This document shows, piece after piece, positions 1 to 11,754 of a DNA stretch of 64,000 nt (its first letter is position 1; each line of letters opens with the position of its first letter). The DNA comes from Anomaloglossus baeobatrachus. Lineage: Eukaryota; Chordata; Amphibia; Anura; Aromobatidae. Under the pieces are notes generated by a model. It was not told the origin of the DNA. It searched no databases and saw only the letters and a program-made list of their open reading frames with translations. The stretch lies in the NCBI RefSeq assembly GCF_048569485.1, contig NC_134358.1, positions 237,853,404 to 237,917,403 of the forward strand, read 5' to 3'. The position numbers were made by a program, and so were the translations under genes.

Positions 1-249
1 TAAAACATCCCAAAAACTATTGTGCCATCACACTTTTTTTGCAATTTTTCTGTATTTGGAATTTTTTTGCTGTTTTCCAGTACACCATATGGTAAAACTT
101 ATGGTTTCATTTAAAAGTACAACTTGTCCCGCAAAAAACAAGCCCTCATATGGCAAGATTGACGGAAAAATAAAAAAGTTACGGCTCTCAGAAGAAGGGG
201 AGCAAAAAACAAAAACGCAAAAACGGAAAGTGCCCCGGGGCTGAAGGGG
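1..249 (-). mobile_element. End of a TTAA-family (piggyBac-like) repeat, cut by the window edge
   Basis: Read on the minus strand this piece starts CCCCTTCAGCCCCGGGGC directly after a TTAA at 250-253. It matches, with substitutions, the start of the element at 61984: both share a CTCCCCTTCTTC block, a CATATGAGGGCTTGTTTTTT block and an AAATGAAACCATA block in the same order. No coding potential is seen. The TTAA belongs to the Tc1 element to the right, so this repeat appears to have jumped into that Tc1. Assignment to the piggyBac superfamily rests on TTAA plus CCCY ends and is an inference. Confidence 0.7.
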
Positions 250-1618
250 TTAATGTACACTCTGCACCCCATCTTGACAGAAAAAAAACCAGACATTTTT
301 GCAAGTGTTTTAAACAAGAAAAACTGAAATATCACATGGTCATAAGTATTCAGACCCTTTGTTCGGACACTCATATTTAAGTCACATGCTGTCCATTTCC
401 TTGTGATCCTCCTTGAGATGGTTCTACTCCTTTATTGGAGGCAAGCTGTGTTTAATTAAACTGATAGGACTTGATTTGGAAAGGCACACACCTGTCTATA
501 TAAGACCTCACAGCTCACAGTGCATGTCACACCATATGACAATCATAAGGTCAAAGAAACTGCCCAAGGAGCTCAGAGACAGAATTGTGGCAAGGCACAG
601 ATCTGGCCAAAAGAATTTCAGGTAAAGAAGAACCCAAAGATCACTGTGGTTGAACTCCAGAGATACAGTAGGGAGATGGGATAAAGTTGCACAAAGTCAA
701 CTATAACTGCAGCTCTCCACCAGTTGGGCCGTTATAGCAGAGTAGCAGATGGAAGGCTCTCCTCAGTGCAAGACATATAAAAGCCCGCATAGAGTTCACA
801 AAAAAACGCAAAGGACTTCCAGACTATGAGAAATAAGATTCTCTGGTCTGATACAAAGATAGAACTTTTTGGTGATAATTCTAAGTGGTATGTTTGGAGA
901 AAACCAGGTACCTCATCACAGTGAAACATGGTGGTGGCAGCATCATGCCAGGGGGGTATTTTTCAGCTACAGGGACAGGACAAGTGGTTGCAATTGAAGA
1001 AAAGATAAATGTGGCCAAGTACAGAGATATCCTGGAAGAAAAGCTCTTCCAGAGTGCTCTGGACCTCAGACTTGGTTGAATGGTCACCATCCAACAAGAC
1101 AATGACCCTATGCACACAGTTAAAATAACAAAGGGGTGGCTTCAGAACAACTGTGACCATTCTTGACCGGCCCAACAAGCGTCCTGACCTAAACCTAATT
1201 GAGCATCTCTGGAGAGACATTGAGCATCTCTGGAGAGACCTGAAAATGGCTGTCCACAAACGTTCACGTTCATTCAACCTGACGGAACTGGATAGGATCT
1301 GCAAGGAAGAATGGCAGAGGATCCCCAAATCCAGGTGTGAAAAACATGTTGCATCATTCCCAAGAAGACTCATAGCGGTACTAGCTCAAAAGGGTGCTAT
1401 TACTCAATACTGAGCTAAGGGTCTGAATACTTGAGACCATGTGATATTTCAGTTTTTCTTTTTTATAAAATTTGCAAACATTTCTGTTCTTTTTCTGTCA
1501 AGATGGGGTGCAGAGTAATTAATGAGAAAAAAAATGAACTTTTTTGAATTTACCAAATGACTGCAATGAAACAAAGAATGATAATTTAAAGGGGTCTGAA
1601 TACTTTCCGTACCCACTG
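250..1618 (+). mobile_element. Tc1-like DNA transposon, copy 1, split at its left end
   Basis: From the TTAA at 250 onward the sequence follows the Tc1 copy at 12298-13836 almost base by base, and it ends in the same terminal motif (ACTTTCCGTACCCACTG at 1602-1618). The outer 97 bp of the left end are not here because the TTAA-family repeat at 1-249 sits exactly at the TTAA inside the inverted repeat; they probably lie left of the window. The family has long inverted repeats of about 215 bp with internal repeats (IR/DR type) and resembles the Passport/TC1DR group known from fishes and frogs; that name is from memory of the family, not from a search. Confidence 0.85.
532..1413 (+). pseudogene. 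Tc1 transposase, decayed (copy 1)
   Basis: This is the dead coding region of the Tc1 element. The expected start is lost (ATA where the sister copy has ATG near 551), and part of the N-terminal DNA-binding region is missing (the text jumps from the GQ of HRSGQ to KKNPK). Several frames are then needed to follow the DDE catalytic domain. QQDNDP near 1090 is the second catalytic aspartate. At 1198-1239 a 21-bp unit encoding IEHLWRD is repeated in tandem, so the catalytic glutamate is doubled. The C-terminal run to 1413 stays open and ends ITQY, as in copy 2. No functional enzyme is expected. In life it would have been a cut-and-paste transposase inserting at TA. Confidence 0.85.
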
Positions 1619-1634
1619 TGTGTGTGTACGTATA

Positions 1635-2798
1635 TGTGGCGCCCTGGACAAGCCAGGTCGTCACAAGTACTGCAACAACACACCCCACACCCCGGCTAGG
1701 CACACCGAAATCAGACAAAAATCCTTGTTGCCTCCCTCCAGGGGCTGATGTCCACACCAGGGGGTGGAGCCAGGTGGTTGGCCCCACCCACCGAGGAGTT
1801 CACAGTCCTGGAGGCGGGAAAAGGCAGTCAGATTAGTTTTGGAGTGAAAGAGTAAAGTGGTAGTGGAGGAGACTGACCGTGTCCGGGTGCGTGGCCCGGG
1901 CACATACAGCAAGGTTGGCAGACGGTGGTCACCGTCTACAGGCGAGGCAGATTGACGTGAACCGTAAGGACCGGGGACGGGCGGTGGCCCGCCGGTACCG
2001 GATCGGGGAGCGAAGAGAAGCCAGCACCATTCGGCAGGGCCTACGGACCCCGATCAGGCTTGGAGTCGCTGTAAAACCGGTCAAATCTGTTAGTGAAGGG
2101 AACCTCTGGGGTTTCCCAGCAGTCAAGACCCGATTGAAGGCAACAGCTCAAACCGTGAAGGGAAATACAGTCACCGCCAAGGCTACAGTTCTCAGGGCCA
2201 GAGCCTGCGGGCAAAAGGGGCTCCCTCAGCATCCATCCAAGCTGGGGAGCGGGTTACCGGTGGGAAGCCACCAGAGCCGAGAAGTTAACACAGGTGCAGG
2301 GAAAGGCAGTCACCGCCAACCTACCGAGAGAAGAACCACCGCAGCCGTCTGTGGGACCCGTCCATCCAGCCGTTTGTTTTACCGGAGACTGTGTGTTCAT
2401 CATTGGCTGAGTGAGTACCACTGTGCCGTGCGGCACCGCGCTGCCCCCGCGACCCTGCACCTCACCAGGTCCCGTAACCTACCTGCCATCCTCCCCTCAC
2501 CGGGCCCCGGGACAACCAAACCCCCCTACCCACGGAGGGGAAAAGCAACATCCAAGCTGCTCCCTGTCATCGCTCCCGGGATCCCCGTCCAGAGCAGCGG
2601 TGGTGTCACAACCTCACCACAACCGTGGGTGGCGTCACGGACAATAAATCCCCAAAATCATCCCACTTTTCACTCACGGGCGAGGAGCGCCGCTCGAGTC
2701 CCCGGGATCCGGCCCACCGCTCGAGCCACCACCGAGCAGCAGCAGCAGCCGGACCAGAGCAGTGGGTGAGCGCAGCGTCCCCTCCTCCGCCCGCGACA
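1635..2798 (+). repeat. Left LTR of the LTR element
   Basis: A GC- and CpG-rich LTR of 1164 bp beginning TGTGGCGCC and ending CGCGACA. It matches the right LTR along its whole length with small indels. No clear TATA box was recognised. The long open frame that crosses it (1879-2769) follows the base composition and is not a gene. Confidence 0.88.
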
Positions 2799-4342
2799 AC
2801 TTGGCGTCACGAACAGGATCTTACCGCTCTGCCGTCTGGTAGAGGTGCGCCTTGTGACCGCCGGAGGTGTCCGGCCGAAAATCTTGAGAAGCCACCATTT
2901 TGGGCGCGAAAAATCCCCGCTCGAGCGTCTCCTCGAGCAGTGGAGGCGCGAAAGTCGAAACCCCGCCCCTGTAGCGGAGGAACCGGAAAAAGACTAAGGG
3001 GGACGGATGGCGTCTGGCCGCATGTAGCCGCGGCTGTAGAAGCAGGGACGCCGGGACACTGCAATCTTGTGGTTCCTGGAAAGTACCGCTACCAACATGT
3101 CAGCCCCGCGCAGCTACGCAGAGGTTACGGAGCCGGTGCCCGGGATAGCGGCGTGGCTCAGGGCTCGAACGGCGGGGATCTGCCGGCGCTACCGTAGTCA
3201 GATATGTCTGCTGATGGAGCAGTGCACCGCGGAGGTGGAAGAGTTAGCTGCGGTCGCCCGGGTATACGGAATGGAGGCCATGATAGAGGAGCTGGTGAGT
3301 GACCCACGCCCCTGTGTCCCCGAGTGACCGGCCGTTGCGGCTGAGGGACCCGGTCTAACCCTGGCCCCCATGCCGCCTCAGTCTTCCCTGCCCGTACACC
3401 CCGCTGCGGCTGGTCCGTCTGACGTACATCCCATCGTAACGGTAGCTGAAAGAGTGGCGAGCCTGGAGACTGCGGCAGCTGGCGGCAACTCGCCTGGCGC
3501 AGGGACAGATGATAGTGACTCCGGACCTGACACAGAGCCTGTTTCAGAGGAGGACGAGGGAGTCGTCGCCCTGTATGGCGCGGAGGCCACTTACATCCCC
3601 CGGAGAGGGAATAATGGATACCGGGCGGCCCTTCCTCGTCGCGCCTGCTATGCGCTGGAGGGGCTGGTGCCGGTGGTCTTCCACCCGGGACCAGGTGAGG
3701 GGGACGAGAGTGAATAGTAAAGTCAGCGGAGCCCCGCTGCAAGTTGTCCCCGTTGGGACCACCAGAAAAGTTAAGAAAGTTTGAATGATAAGGATGATCA
3801 ACCGAAGCTTACCTGATTGGAACCGTGATTGAACCGGCCGTTGCCGGCAACTAGTCCCCGTAGGGACTTCCTGCAACCGTTGCGTAAGAGACTTCTTACG
3901 GACAAGCCCGAGAACTTGCAGGGCAACCACAAACTGGTGGAATGTAAATAATATTTGGGCTTAAACCGTTACCGCCTCCGGAGAGGCTGATTTGGGAGGA
4001 TGGGCCTGGAGGAAAGGGATGGCCCAGGCCCGCCACTACCGTAACCGGTGGCGATCCTCCGGGGGTTCAGGGGTCCCCATGGACGCGGGTCCCCTGAAAG
4101 AGACTGAACCCGCTCGGGCAACTTGGTGCTGGACTGGGGTCAAGGGGTGCTGCCCGTTTCTTAGGGGCAGCATCAGGGCCAGGTTGTTTGGGTGGGAGAA
4201 GAGCGGAAGCCGTACCGTTATAAAATGTTTGATGTTTTTACATGTCTTTTACTGTTGTTTTTCTATCTTTTTGCAGTTAACAAAAATAAAACCGGTGATG
4301 GACGGGCAGCCCGCGGACGGTCTGCATTTTACTAAGGGGGAA
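2799..4342 (+). mobile_element. Interior of the LTR element with gag-like remnant
   Basis: It holds a primer-binding-like site at its left edge, short acidic/arginine-rich reading frames around 3100-3720 and a polypurine tract at its right edge. The frame near 3097-3327 has the look of a small Gag-type protein (alpha-helical, charged, no cysteines of a zinc knuckle seen), but the resemblance is weak. The part from 3730 to 4230 is non-coding, with a repeated CCCCGTNGGGAC motif. The element is broken or naturally lacks pol; no enzyme domain is present. Confidence 0.6.
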
Positions 4343-5445
4343 TGTGGCGCCCTGGACAAGCCAGGTCGTCACAGGTACTGCAACAACACACCCCACACCC
4401 CGGCTAGGCACACCGAAGTCAGACAAAAATCCTTGTTGCCTCCCTCCAGGGGCTGATGTCCACACCAGGGGGTGGAGCCAGGCGGTTGGCCCCACCCACC
4501 GAGGAGTTCACAGTCCTGGAGGCGGGAAAAGGCAGTCAGATTAGTTTTGGAGTGAAAGAGTGAAGTGGTAGTGGAGGAGACTGACCGTGTCCGGGTGCGT
4601 GGCCCGGGCACATACAGCAAAGTTGGCAGACGGTGGTGACAGTCTGCAGGCGAGGCAGATTGACGTGAACCGTAAGGATCGGGGACGGGCGGTGGCCCGC
4701 CGGTACCGGATCGGGGAGTGAAGAGAAGCCAGCACCATTCGGCAGGGTCTACGGACCCCGACCAGGCTTGGAGTCGCCGTAAAACCGGTCAAATCCGTTA
4801 GCGAAGGGAACCTCCGGGGTTTCCCAGCAGTCAAGACCCGATTGAAGGCAACAGCTCAAACCGTGAAGGGAAATACAGTCACCGCCAAGGCTACAGTTCC
4901 CAGGGCCAGAGCCTGCGGGCAAAAGGGGCTCCCTCAGCATCCATCCAAGCTGGGGAGCGGTTTACCGGTGGGAAGCCACCAGAACAGAGAACTTAACACA
5001 GGTGCAGGGAAAGGCAGTCACCGCCAACCTACCGAGAGAAGAACCACCGCAGCCGTCTGTGGGACCCGTCCATCCAGCCGTTTGTTTTACCGGAGACTTT
5101 GTGTTCATCATTGGCTGAGTGAGTACCACTGTGCCGTGCGGCACCGCGCTGCCCCCGCACCTCACCAGGTCCCGTAACCCACCTGCCATCCTCCCCTCAC
5201 CGGGCCCCGGGACAACCAAACCCCCCTACCCACGGAGGGGAAAAGCAACATCCAAGCTGCTCCCTTTCATCGCTCCCGGGATCCCCGTCCAGAGCAGCGG
5301 TGGTGTCACTGACAATATATCCCCCAAATCATCCCCTTTTTCACTCACGTGCGAGGAGCGCCGCTCGAGCCACCACCGAGCAGCAGCAGCAGGAGCCGGA
5401 CCCGAGCAGTGGGTGAGCGCAGCGTCCCCTCCTCCGCCCGCGACA
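4343..5445 (+). repeat. Right LTR of the LTR element
   Basis: This is a direct repeat of 1635-2798, 1103 bp, with the same TGTGGCG start and CGCGACA end. It is shorter than the left LTR because of a few small indels near its 3' part. It is followed directly by a TA-dinucleotide tract. Confidence 0.88.
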
Positions 5446-5468
5446 TATATATATATATATTATATATT
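5446..5468. repeat. (TA)n simple repeat
   Basis: A run of TA dinucleotides directly after the right LTR. It continues beyond the small MITE (5559-5570), which suggests that both elements landed in one TA tract. Confidence 0.9.
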
Positions 5469-5472
5469 TATT

Positions 5473-5560
5473 TACACACTGCTCAAAAAAATAAAGGGAA
5501 CACCAAAATACAAAATCCTTAAGTGTTCCCTTTATTTTTTTGTATTATTTTGAGCAGTAT
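5473..5560. mobile_element. Miniature palindromic MITE of the Tc1/mariner type
   Basis: The two ends, CACTGCTCAAAAAAATAAAG and its inverted copy ending TTTGAGCAGT, are separated by only about 25 bp. The arms can pair over nearly the whole length. TA flanks on both sides fit the TA target of Tc1/mariner elements. The CTGCTCAAAAAAATAAAGGG end is a motif I know from fish and frog MITEs (memory, not searched). Confidence 0.75.
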
Positions 5561-6803
5561 ATATATATATTTGGATTATTCTACGTCAATACTTTTATTA
5601 CTGAGGACAGAGTAGTGATATCACCGGTGACTGAATCTGAAAGGTACAAAAAAAAAAGAAGCTTTAGGTTGGGCTATTACTGTATATTTACAATAATCAT
5701 GGAGATACTGTCCTTTCTAAAAAATAAATATTCTTATTGTGGGAATAACCATTTAATTGTGGCGTTCATGTGAAAAACTTTTAAAAAGAGACTTGAGCTA
5801 CTTTTGAATTATTCACTCCTTACATTAAATGAATTGAAAAACTTTTTTAGTGTTACTCTAATTACTTTTTTTTTAATACATTTTGCTTAAAAATATAAGA
5901 CAATTAATGTATTTTAGACACTGATAGTCTTGATGATCACAAAAGCAGTCCTCAATTGCTCGTGTAGCTTATTGCATAGAATAAAAAGGAATTTCTTAAC
6001 AGAAACTTGATACCTAAATTAAAATGCGTCTCTTCCGTGAATTGTCTGGGATTTTCCATAAGCTTTTGTCCTGTCCATGCTAATCATATGCTCTGTGTAG
6101 AATGCATAATGAGGATGTGCCCTTATGAATGCAGCTGGTAGTAACCGTGCTGGATGGACAGAAGATTTCGGAAAGCCTCACTTTACGTCTTTGTATAAAA
6201 GTTTACATTATGTCGTATTCTTGTATTAGAAGCCTCTTGTGTGCTATAGTGGAGAGGTTTTCTACAGAAGTGACTGAAGATAGTTTTCGGTATCTCAGCT
6301 TGTATTATGAGTCTACCGGCTTGGTCTTCTCGCACAGCAGCAGGCGTCGGTACTAACATGCAGAGCATGAACAAGTGCTGTGCTGCTGGATTAATAGTCT
6401 GGCTGTTTCTGCGAGTAGCGCTGTGTGTGCCAAAGGTCGACAACTCATGAATACAAGGATAAATGCCAGCTCCATTCAGCTTAGACATGGGCATTTTCCT
6501 CTCCGTGAAGAACTACGGTTTTTTAAACTTGCATTCAGAATATGTTTTATAGTGGGCTAAAATACTAAAATTGAAAGAGCCCTATAACAAAGTGCACAAC
6601 AGACCCACCCACAACAAACTGAATTTCTATTTCAGCAGTATCCCTGGGTGGGATAGGTCTTTCATACGGTAGATCTAGACCAAACAGCATCTGTATTAGA
6701 CTGTTTGAAAGCCACATGAGGGATTTCTACCCTGCATCAAAAGTAGCCCCTTCAGCTTCTAGGCTCATGTAACACTTGTTATGACTATGAAATAGATTAT
6801 AGC
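5561..6803. other. AT-rich stretch without recognised features
   Basis: About 1.2 kb with no long reading frame, no repeat ends I recognise and no exon-like block with good splice sites. Short frames (for example 6129-6356) show no known domain. It may be intronic or upstream sequence of elovl2. Confidence 0.5.
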
Positions 6804-9800
6804 TAGAGATGGGCGGGTCCAACTGGATTTTAAAAAAAAAAAACAAAAACAATTCAGGACTGGAATTATTCCTGAATATCTGCCCGAACGCCGATCCCCA
6901 TATAAGTCTATTGGGATTCGAATATTGTGCTATACAATGGTGATAGAAATGGCTAGGGAGATTAGAGCAGGAGCGTTATACCTACTGATTCTCCCGCGCG
7001 GCTTTAACACTACTTCCTGGGCCGCTTATTACTCTTGTACGCTCTCATCCTGTGCGACAACATATTTCATACATTGGAATCATATACTCTGTTTGCGTCT
7101 TTTTTGTGGTGTAAAAATAAATAAAATTGGCATAAGGTCCCCCTATATTGTGATACCAGCATAGATAAAGGATACAGCTACAGGCTGCAGCCCCCAGCCT
7201 TGTGCTTATCTTGGCTATGAATCAAAATAAGAGTGACCCCATGCGGCTTTTTTAAAATTCTTTAAATAAATAATGTTAAAACACGGCATGCGGCCCTCCC
7301 CATGTTTTGATACCTAGCCATCATAAAGCTGACAGCTGGGGAGGCCAATAGTTATTGCTTCTGCCACCAGCCTGAAAATAGCAGCCTGCAGCCGCGCAGA
7401 ATTGTTGCATCCATTAGATGCAACGATCCTGGTACTTTAACCCTCTCATCCCGATTTCCCTGGTGCGGTGGCAATCAGGGTAAAATAAGGGTTTAATGAC
7501 AGCTCACAGCTGCCATGAAGCCATAGATTACTAATCAGAGGTGTCTGTGAGACCTCCTCCATTACTAATCTGTAAGTAAAAAGAAATAAACACAAACACC
7601 AAAAAAAATCCTTTATTTGTGTAACACCTGCCTGGATCCACAGACTCAGACGGGCTGTAATGGACAGGCTAGAGGGAAGACACTCACCAAGCAGGACCCC
7701 CAAAACCCTGAAACACTTTAACCCCTATACAGGGATATGGAATTACAAAGGGCCCTGGAGATCACTACCTGTGGAAGGCTGCAGTCTGAGAGAGTAGTCG
7801 TCAGGCAGGGTCAAAGCAGGAATTGCGGAACAGGGACAAAATTGGCAGGCAAGGACATAATCAAAAACAAGCAGAGGTCAAAACTGGATCGGGCAGCAAG
7901 GTACAAAAACAGCAGGCAGGAGGGTAGTCAGGAGACAAGCGGTAATCAGCACACAAAATCCCAGAACAAGACGAAACAGGAGCCAGAATTTTCAGAACTA
8001 TCTCTGGCAGAGGTCAGCAGACAGGAGGGGCATTAAAAAGGGTGTGGTGTCTTCTTCTGTAGCTGAATGACGGTACTTCAGCTGGGACACACCGGCCACT
8101 TACAGTCAGCCAGTGGCACTGCAGATCCCCAGGAAACCCAGACCAGTGGATGAGCGGTGCCTGAGCCCACCGGTGCCGCTGGCATCGACTCCTCTCCCAT
8201 CACCAGCACTATCCACGGCAGGAACACGGCGTCGCCTGGCGATCGGAGTAGAAGTTGATGGAGCGGACTCCGGTGGTGACGTAACAATTTGAAATAGAAT
8301 ACAAAAAACCCCCTACCCTCTTTCTCCAATTTATTAACCCTAAACACCCAGTTCCAAAGTAATCCACACGAGGTCTCACGATGATTCTGGCTCTGCTACA
8401 TACTGAAGTCACAGTGCACGGGCACAAATATGTCTGTACACTCACTGTGGCTTCAGGCAGAGACTGACTGAGCCACAGCTGTGAGCGGTGACGTCACTCA
8501 GTTTATCTGCAGTCACTGCTGGAGGTTCCCACGGTCTGGGTCTCCGACATCTTAGAGGTGAAGATAATTGATGTGGAGGTACTGGGCTGGTGGGGTTACA
8601 CATGGCCTGTGGTTGTGAGGCCGGTTGGATGAGCTGCCAAATGCATTTGGCTGGCCACAATAAAAGGCCCCTCTAAAATGTGCAAATTTGTCACACAGAA
8701 CAATGCCACAGATGTGACAAATTTTGAAGGAGGGTGCAATTGGCATGCTGGCTGCAGGAATGGCCACCAAAAATGTTGTCCATGAATTGAATGTTCGTAT
8801 CTCTAGTATAAGCTGTCTCTAAAGGCGTTTCAGAGAATTTGGCTGCTCAGATTTGATGGCATCCGACACTATGGATAGATGTACTTTTCACAGATGAGAC
8901 ATGTTTTTCACTGTACAGAGCAAATGGCATACTGGCAAATGGTGGTCACAACCCCACACCCCCCAAATACTGTAAAACTGCACATTTTAGAGTGGCCTTT
9001 TATTGTAGCCAGCTTAAGGCACAACTGTGTAATAGTCATGCTGTCTAATCAGCATCTTGATATGCCACACCTGTGAGGTGGATTATCTCAACAAACGAGA
9101 AGTGCTCACTAACAGATTTAGACAAATGTGTGAATAATATTTGAGAGAAAAGAGCCTTTTATAGAAAAAATCTTAGATCTTTGAGTTCAGCTGATGGAAA
9201 ATGAGAAAAAAAGTGTTGCGTTTGTATTTTTGTTCAGTATAGAAGATGCAGCCATAAAACAGGGGTAAGCAGTTACCTTTCCCAGGCGGCATATGAGTGA
9301 TCGTGTGAAGGAGAGAACTAATAGGCTGAAATAAATTATACATAGTAGTTTAATAAAGTATATTAAGCTGTTATTAACCTCTTATATTACCCCGATTGCC
9401 ACCCTGCCCAGGAAATCGGGAAGAGCCGGATAAAGCGTCGGTCTTGTCACATCTAATGAATGCGAGAATTGTGGGACAGCAATAGGCTGCTATTCTTAGC
9501 CTGGGGGGGTCCCAATAACCACGTGACTTCCCAGGCTGAAAATACCAACCCCCAGCTGTTAGGCTTTTTTATGGCTGAGTGTCAAAATTGGGGGGACCAC
9601 ATGCCAGTTTTTAAAAATTATTTTTTTAATAATTAAAAAAAAAAAGCCACATGCAGTTCCTCTTATTTTGATACACAGCCAAGATAGGCGCATGGCTGGG
9701 GGCTGCAGCCTGTAGCCGTATGCTTTATCTGTTCTGGGTATCATAATATGGGGGTACTCTACGCCAATTGTTTTATTTATTTTTATACCCAGATACTGAC

Positions 9801-10190
9801 CCACAGACAGTTGCACTCCTTTCCCTGCCCACCGGCTGTCCTGGTGCCTGTGATTGGTTGTAGCCAGATGCTGTCACACAGGCTGGGGGCGCGTCTGACT
9901 GCAACCAATCACAGATGGCTGGTGGGCAGGGTAAGCAGTGCATATGGATGAGCAGTAATGAGTGGCCAAGTAAAAGAAGGAGAGGCCGCGAGAGCAGTGT
10001 ACAGCTGAGACGGAGCCTCAGTAAGTCTAAAGCGCTGCTTCATTCTTATTTTCTGTTATTCTTCTTTTATTTGTTTTTTTAATTTTCTGAGTGCCAGATA
10101 CGGAGCAATATCTGGAATCCTGGGCCCGAGTCTGGCACCTTTGAAACCACGCCGATCCGAACTTTTACAGTCCAAGTCGGCTCATCACTA
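6804..10190. mobile_element. 3.4-kb hAT-like fold-back element
   Basis: The ends TAGAGATGGGCGGGTCCAAC and, inverted, ...CGGCTCATCACTA correspond to the TAGTGATGGGC ends of the element at 36182. Blocks near 7110-7270 (GGCTGCAGCCCCCAGCC, ATCAAAATAAGAG) return inverted at 9640-9790, so the element is a large inverted repeat. The flanks ATTATAGC and ATAGTAAC are similar over 8 bp, as expected for an old 8-bp hAT target duplication. No transposase is seen. A Tc1-like fragment lies inside (8640-9240). Confidence 0.65.
8640..9240 (+). mobile_element. Internally deleted Tc1-like fragment
   Basis: It opens with TGGCCACAATAAAAGGCCCC and closes with GTTGCGTTTGTATTTTTGTTC followed by AGTATA, the same end blocks as the element at 16750-18994. 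The catalytic core is missing: after the HTH-coding part (GGCATGCTGGCTGCAGGAAT) the sequence jumps to the 3' non-coding block around 8940. It sits inside the fold-back 6804-10190. Confidence 0.8.
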
Positions 10191-11754
10191 ATAGTAACAT
10201 GATTAACATTTTATTATTTGATATTTTATTGCTTAAAATTAAGCACTCTTAAGTTAACTGACTTGCTGCCACTGATAATGCATTTTGCAATAGGGCATAT
10301 TGTATCATGTATTTTTACCAGTAGCAGCTAATCAAAACCATACCATTTACTACTTTTTATAAAGTTAATCAAAGCAGTAAATCATGCTGCTCCAGTTATA
10401 CAGCCCTTGTACTATAATCAGTAACTCCCCACACAGTGCGATCTCCCCGCAGCCTCACATACTGTATGATCCCGTACAGTACAAGCCCCCCCAAACAGTA
10501 TGATCCCCTCACAGCCCCCACACAATTTGATGCCCCCATAGTTTCCTTTCACAAGTACTGACAAATAATGGAAAAAACCCACACAAATACTACACACCTT
10601 GAACCTCTCCACAGATGGGCTGTTCCACGCTGTGCAATGTTCAGTCTGAGGCTCCGTGCAGCAGGCGCAATCTAATGACGATACTGCACCAGCTGCGCAG
10701 AGACTCAGACGCACAGGCTGAATGGTAGATTGAGACGACTGCATCCTATTTCACTACTGATGAATGGGGATCCTCAACTGATGTGCCGTATACCACTGTT
10801 TTCAGCTCTTTGGTTGTCCTGGTCCACAGACCAGACGGGAAAAGCCGAAGGGCCAAATATGACCTTTGGGCCAGTTTCCCCAAGTCGGCTGTATAAGGTT
10901 CATAATAAGACGTTGCAGTGGAATTTCTGTGTTTGAGATTGCCAAAGGTTCCTCTGCTACACAGAAGATGCCAGTATTATACATGGCATGTAGTAGGCAT
11001 TTAATATCATAGAGCATTCCATTTTCATGCATCAGTTTGTCATGTGTCTACATATAATTTACAAAACTTGTCAAAAAATAGTTTAAAAGGAAAAGTGCAG
11101 TAGTTAACCATTGCAACTAATTAAATTGCACCTCTCATAATCAATAACGCACTTTGAAAAATGAAAGCAGCAACCTGATTGGATAGAATGGGCTACTACT
11201 GCACTTTTAGTTTGCTACAGTTTAATACTTCTTAGTTTTATTATGCAATTTCAACTTTCTTCTCTAGCGAAAAGTAGCAAACATGAATATTGTACGTAAT
11301 TCAAGGAGTCCCTCTAGTGGGGAAAGTTATTATTGACTTTTAGGGTATGCACACGTTAAGTATTATTGTTATTTATCTTTAGGATGTCATTGATTTCATA
11401 GGTTTACATACAAATTACAACAAATTATAACGAACAAACTAACAAAGACAGACTGGAACAGAGGACCAGCCCTTGTGGATTTAGTCTACAGGAAAGGGAT
11501 GAGATGGCAGCGGGGTTATTGCAGGTTGTAAGCTTTCTTGATGGAGAAGGGCTTCAAGTTCCATCTGAAAGTTCCGAATGTGGTGAATAATCAGTCATTT
11601 TGAGAATAGAGTCCCAGAGAATGGGCGATACTCTGGAGAAATCTTGGGTGAGGAATGTACGAGTGAAGAAGTGAGGTGAAGGTCTTCAGTGTATCAGAGA
11701 ATATGTGTTGGAAGATATCGGGAGATTAGTTCGGAGATAGATGGAGAAAACAGA
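10191..11754. other. No gene recognised
   Basis: Low-GC sequence with scattered short frames and no recognisable exon, RNA gene or complete repeat. A short TTTTAGGGTATGCACACG at 11338-11355 resembles one end of the fold-back family at 28836. The stretch 11460-11760 is purine-rich and may be an old LINE piece, but I cannot support that. Confidence 0.45.

Larger units (their letters stand above)
1635..5445 (+). mobile_element. Non-autonomous LTR retrotransposon (fossil)
   Basis: Two direct long terminal repeats start TGTGGCGCCCTGG and end CGCGACA (1635-2798 and 4343-5445). They enclose a 1.5-kb interior. A primer-binding-like site (TGGCGTCACGAACAGG, 2802-2817) follows the left LTR by a few bases, and a purine tract (ACTAAGGGGGAA) abuts the right LTR, giving + orientation. 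TATA stands on both sides, compatible with a 4-bp target duplication in a TA-rich tract. No reverse transcriptase, protease, integrase or envelope can be seen. The LTRs differ by only a few percent by eye plus short indels, so the insertion is fairly young. It is internally deficient and could move only with help from a relative. Family: probably Ty3/gypsy-like or an ERV relative, not resolved. Confidence 0.85.

Noticed and set aside
1879-2769. Open frame of 296 codons on the + strand
   Set aside because: It lies wholly within the left LTR, has biased composition and no domain, and is interrupted in the right LTR copy.
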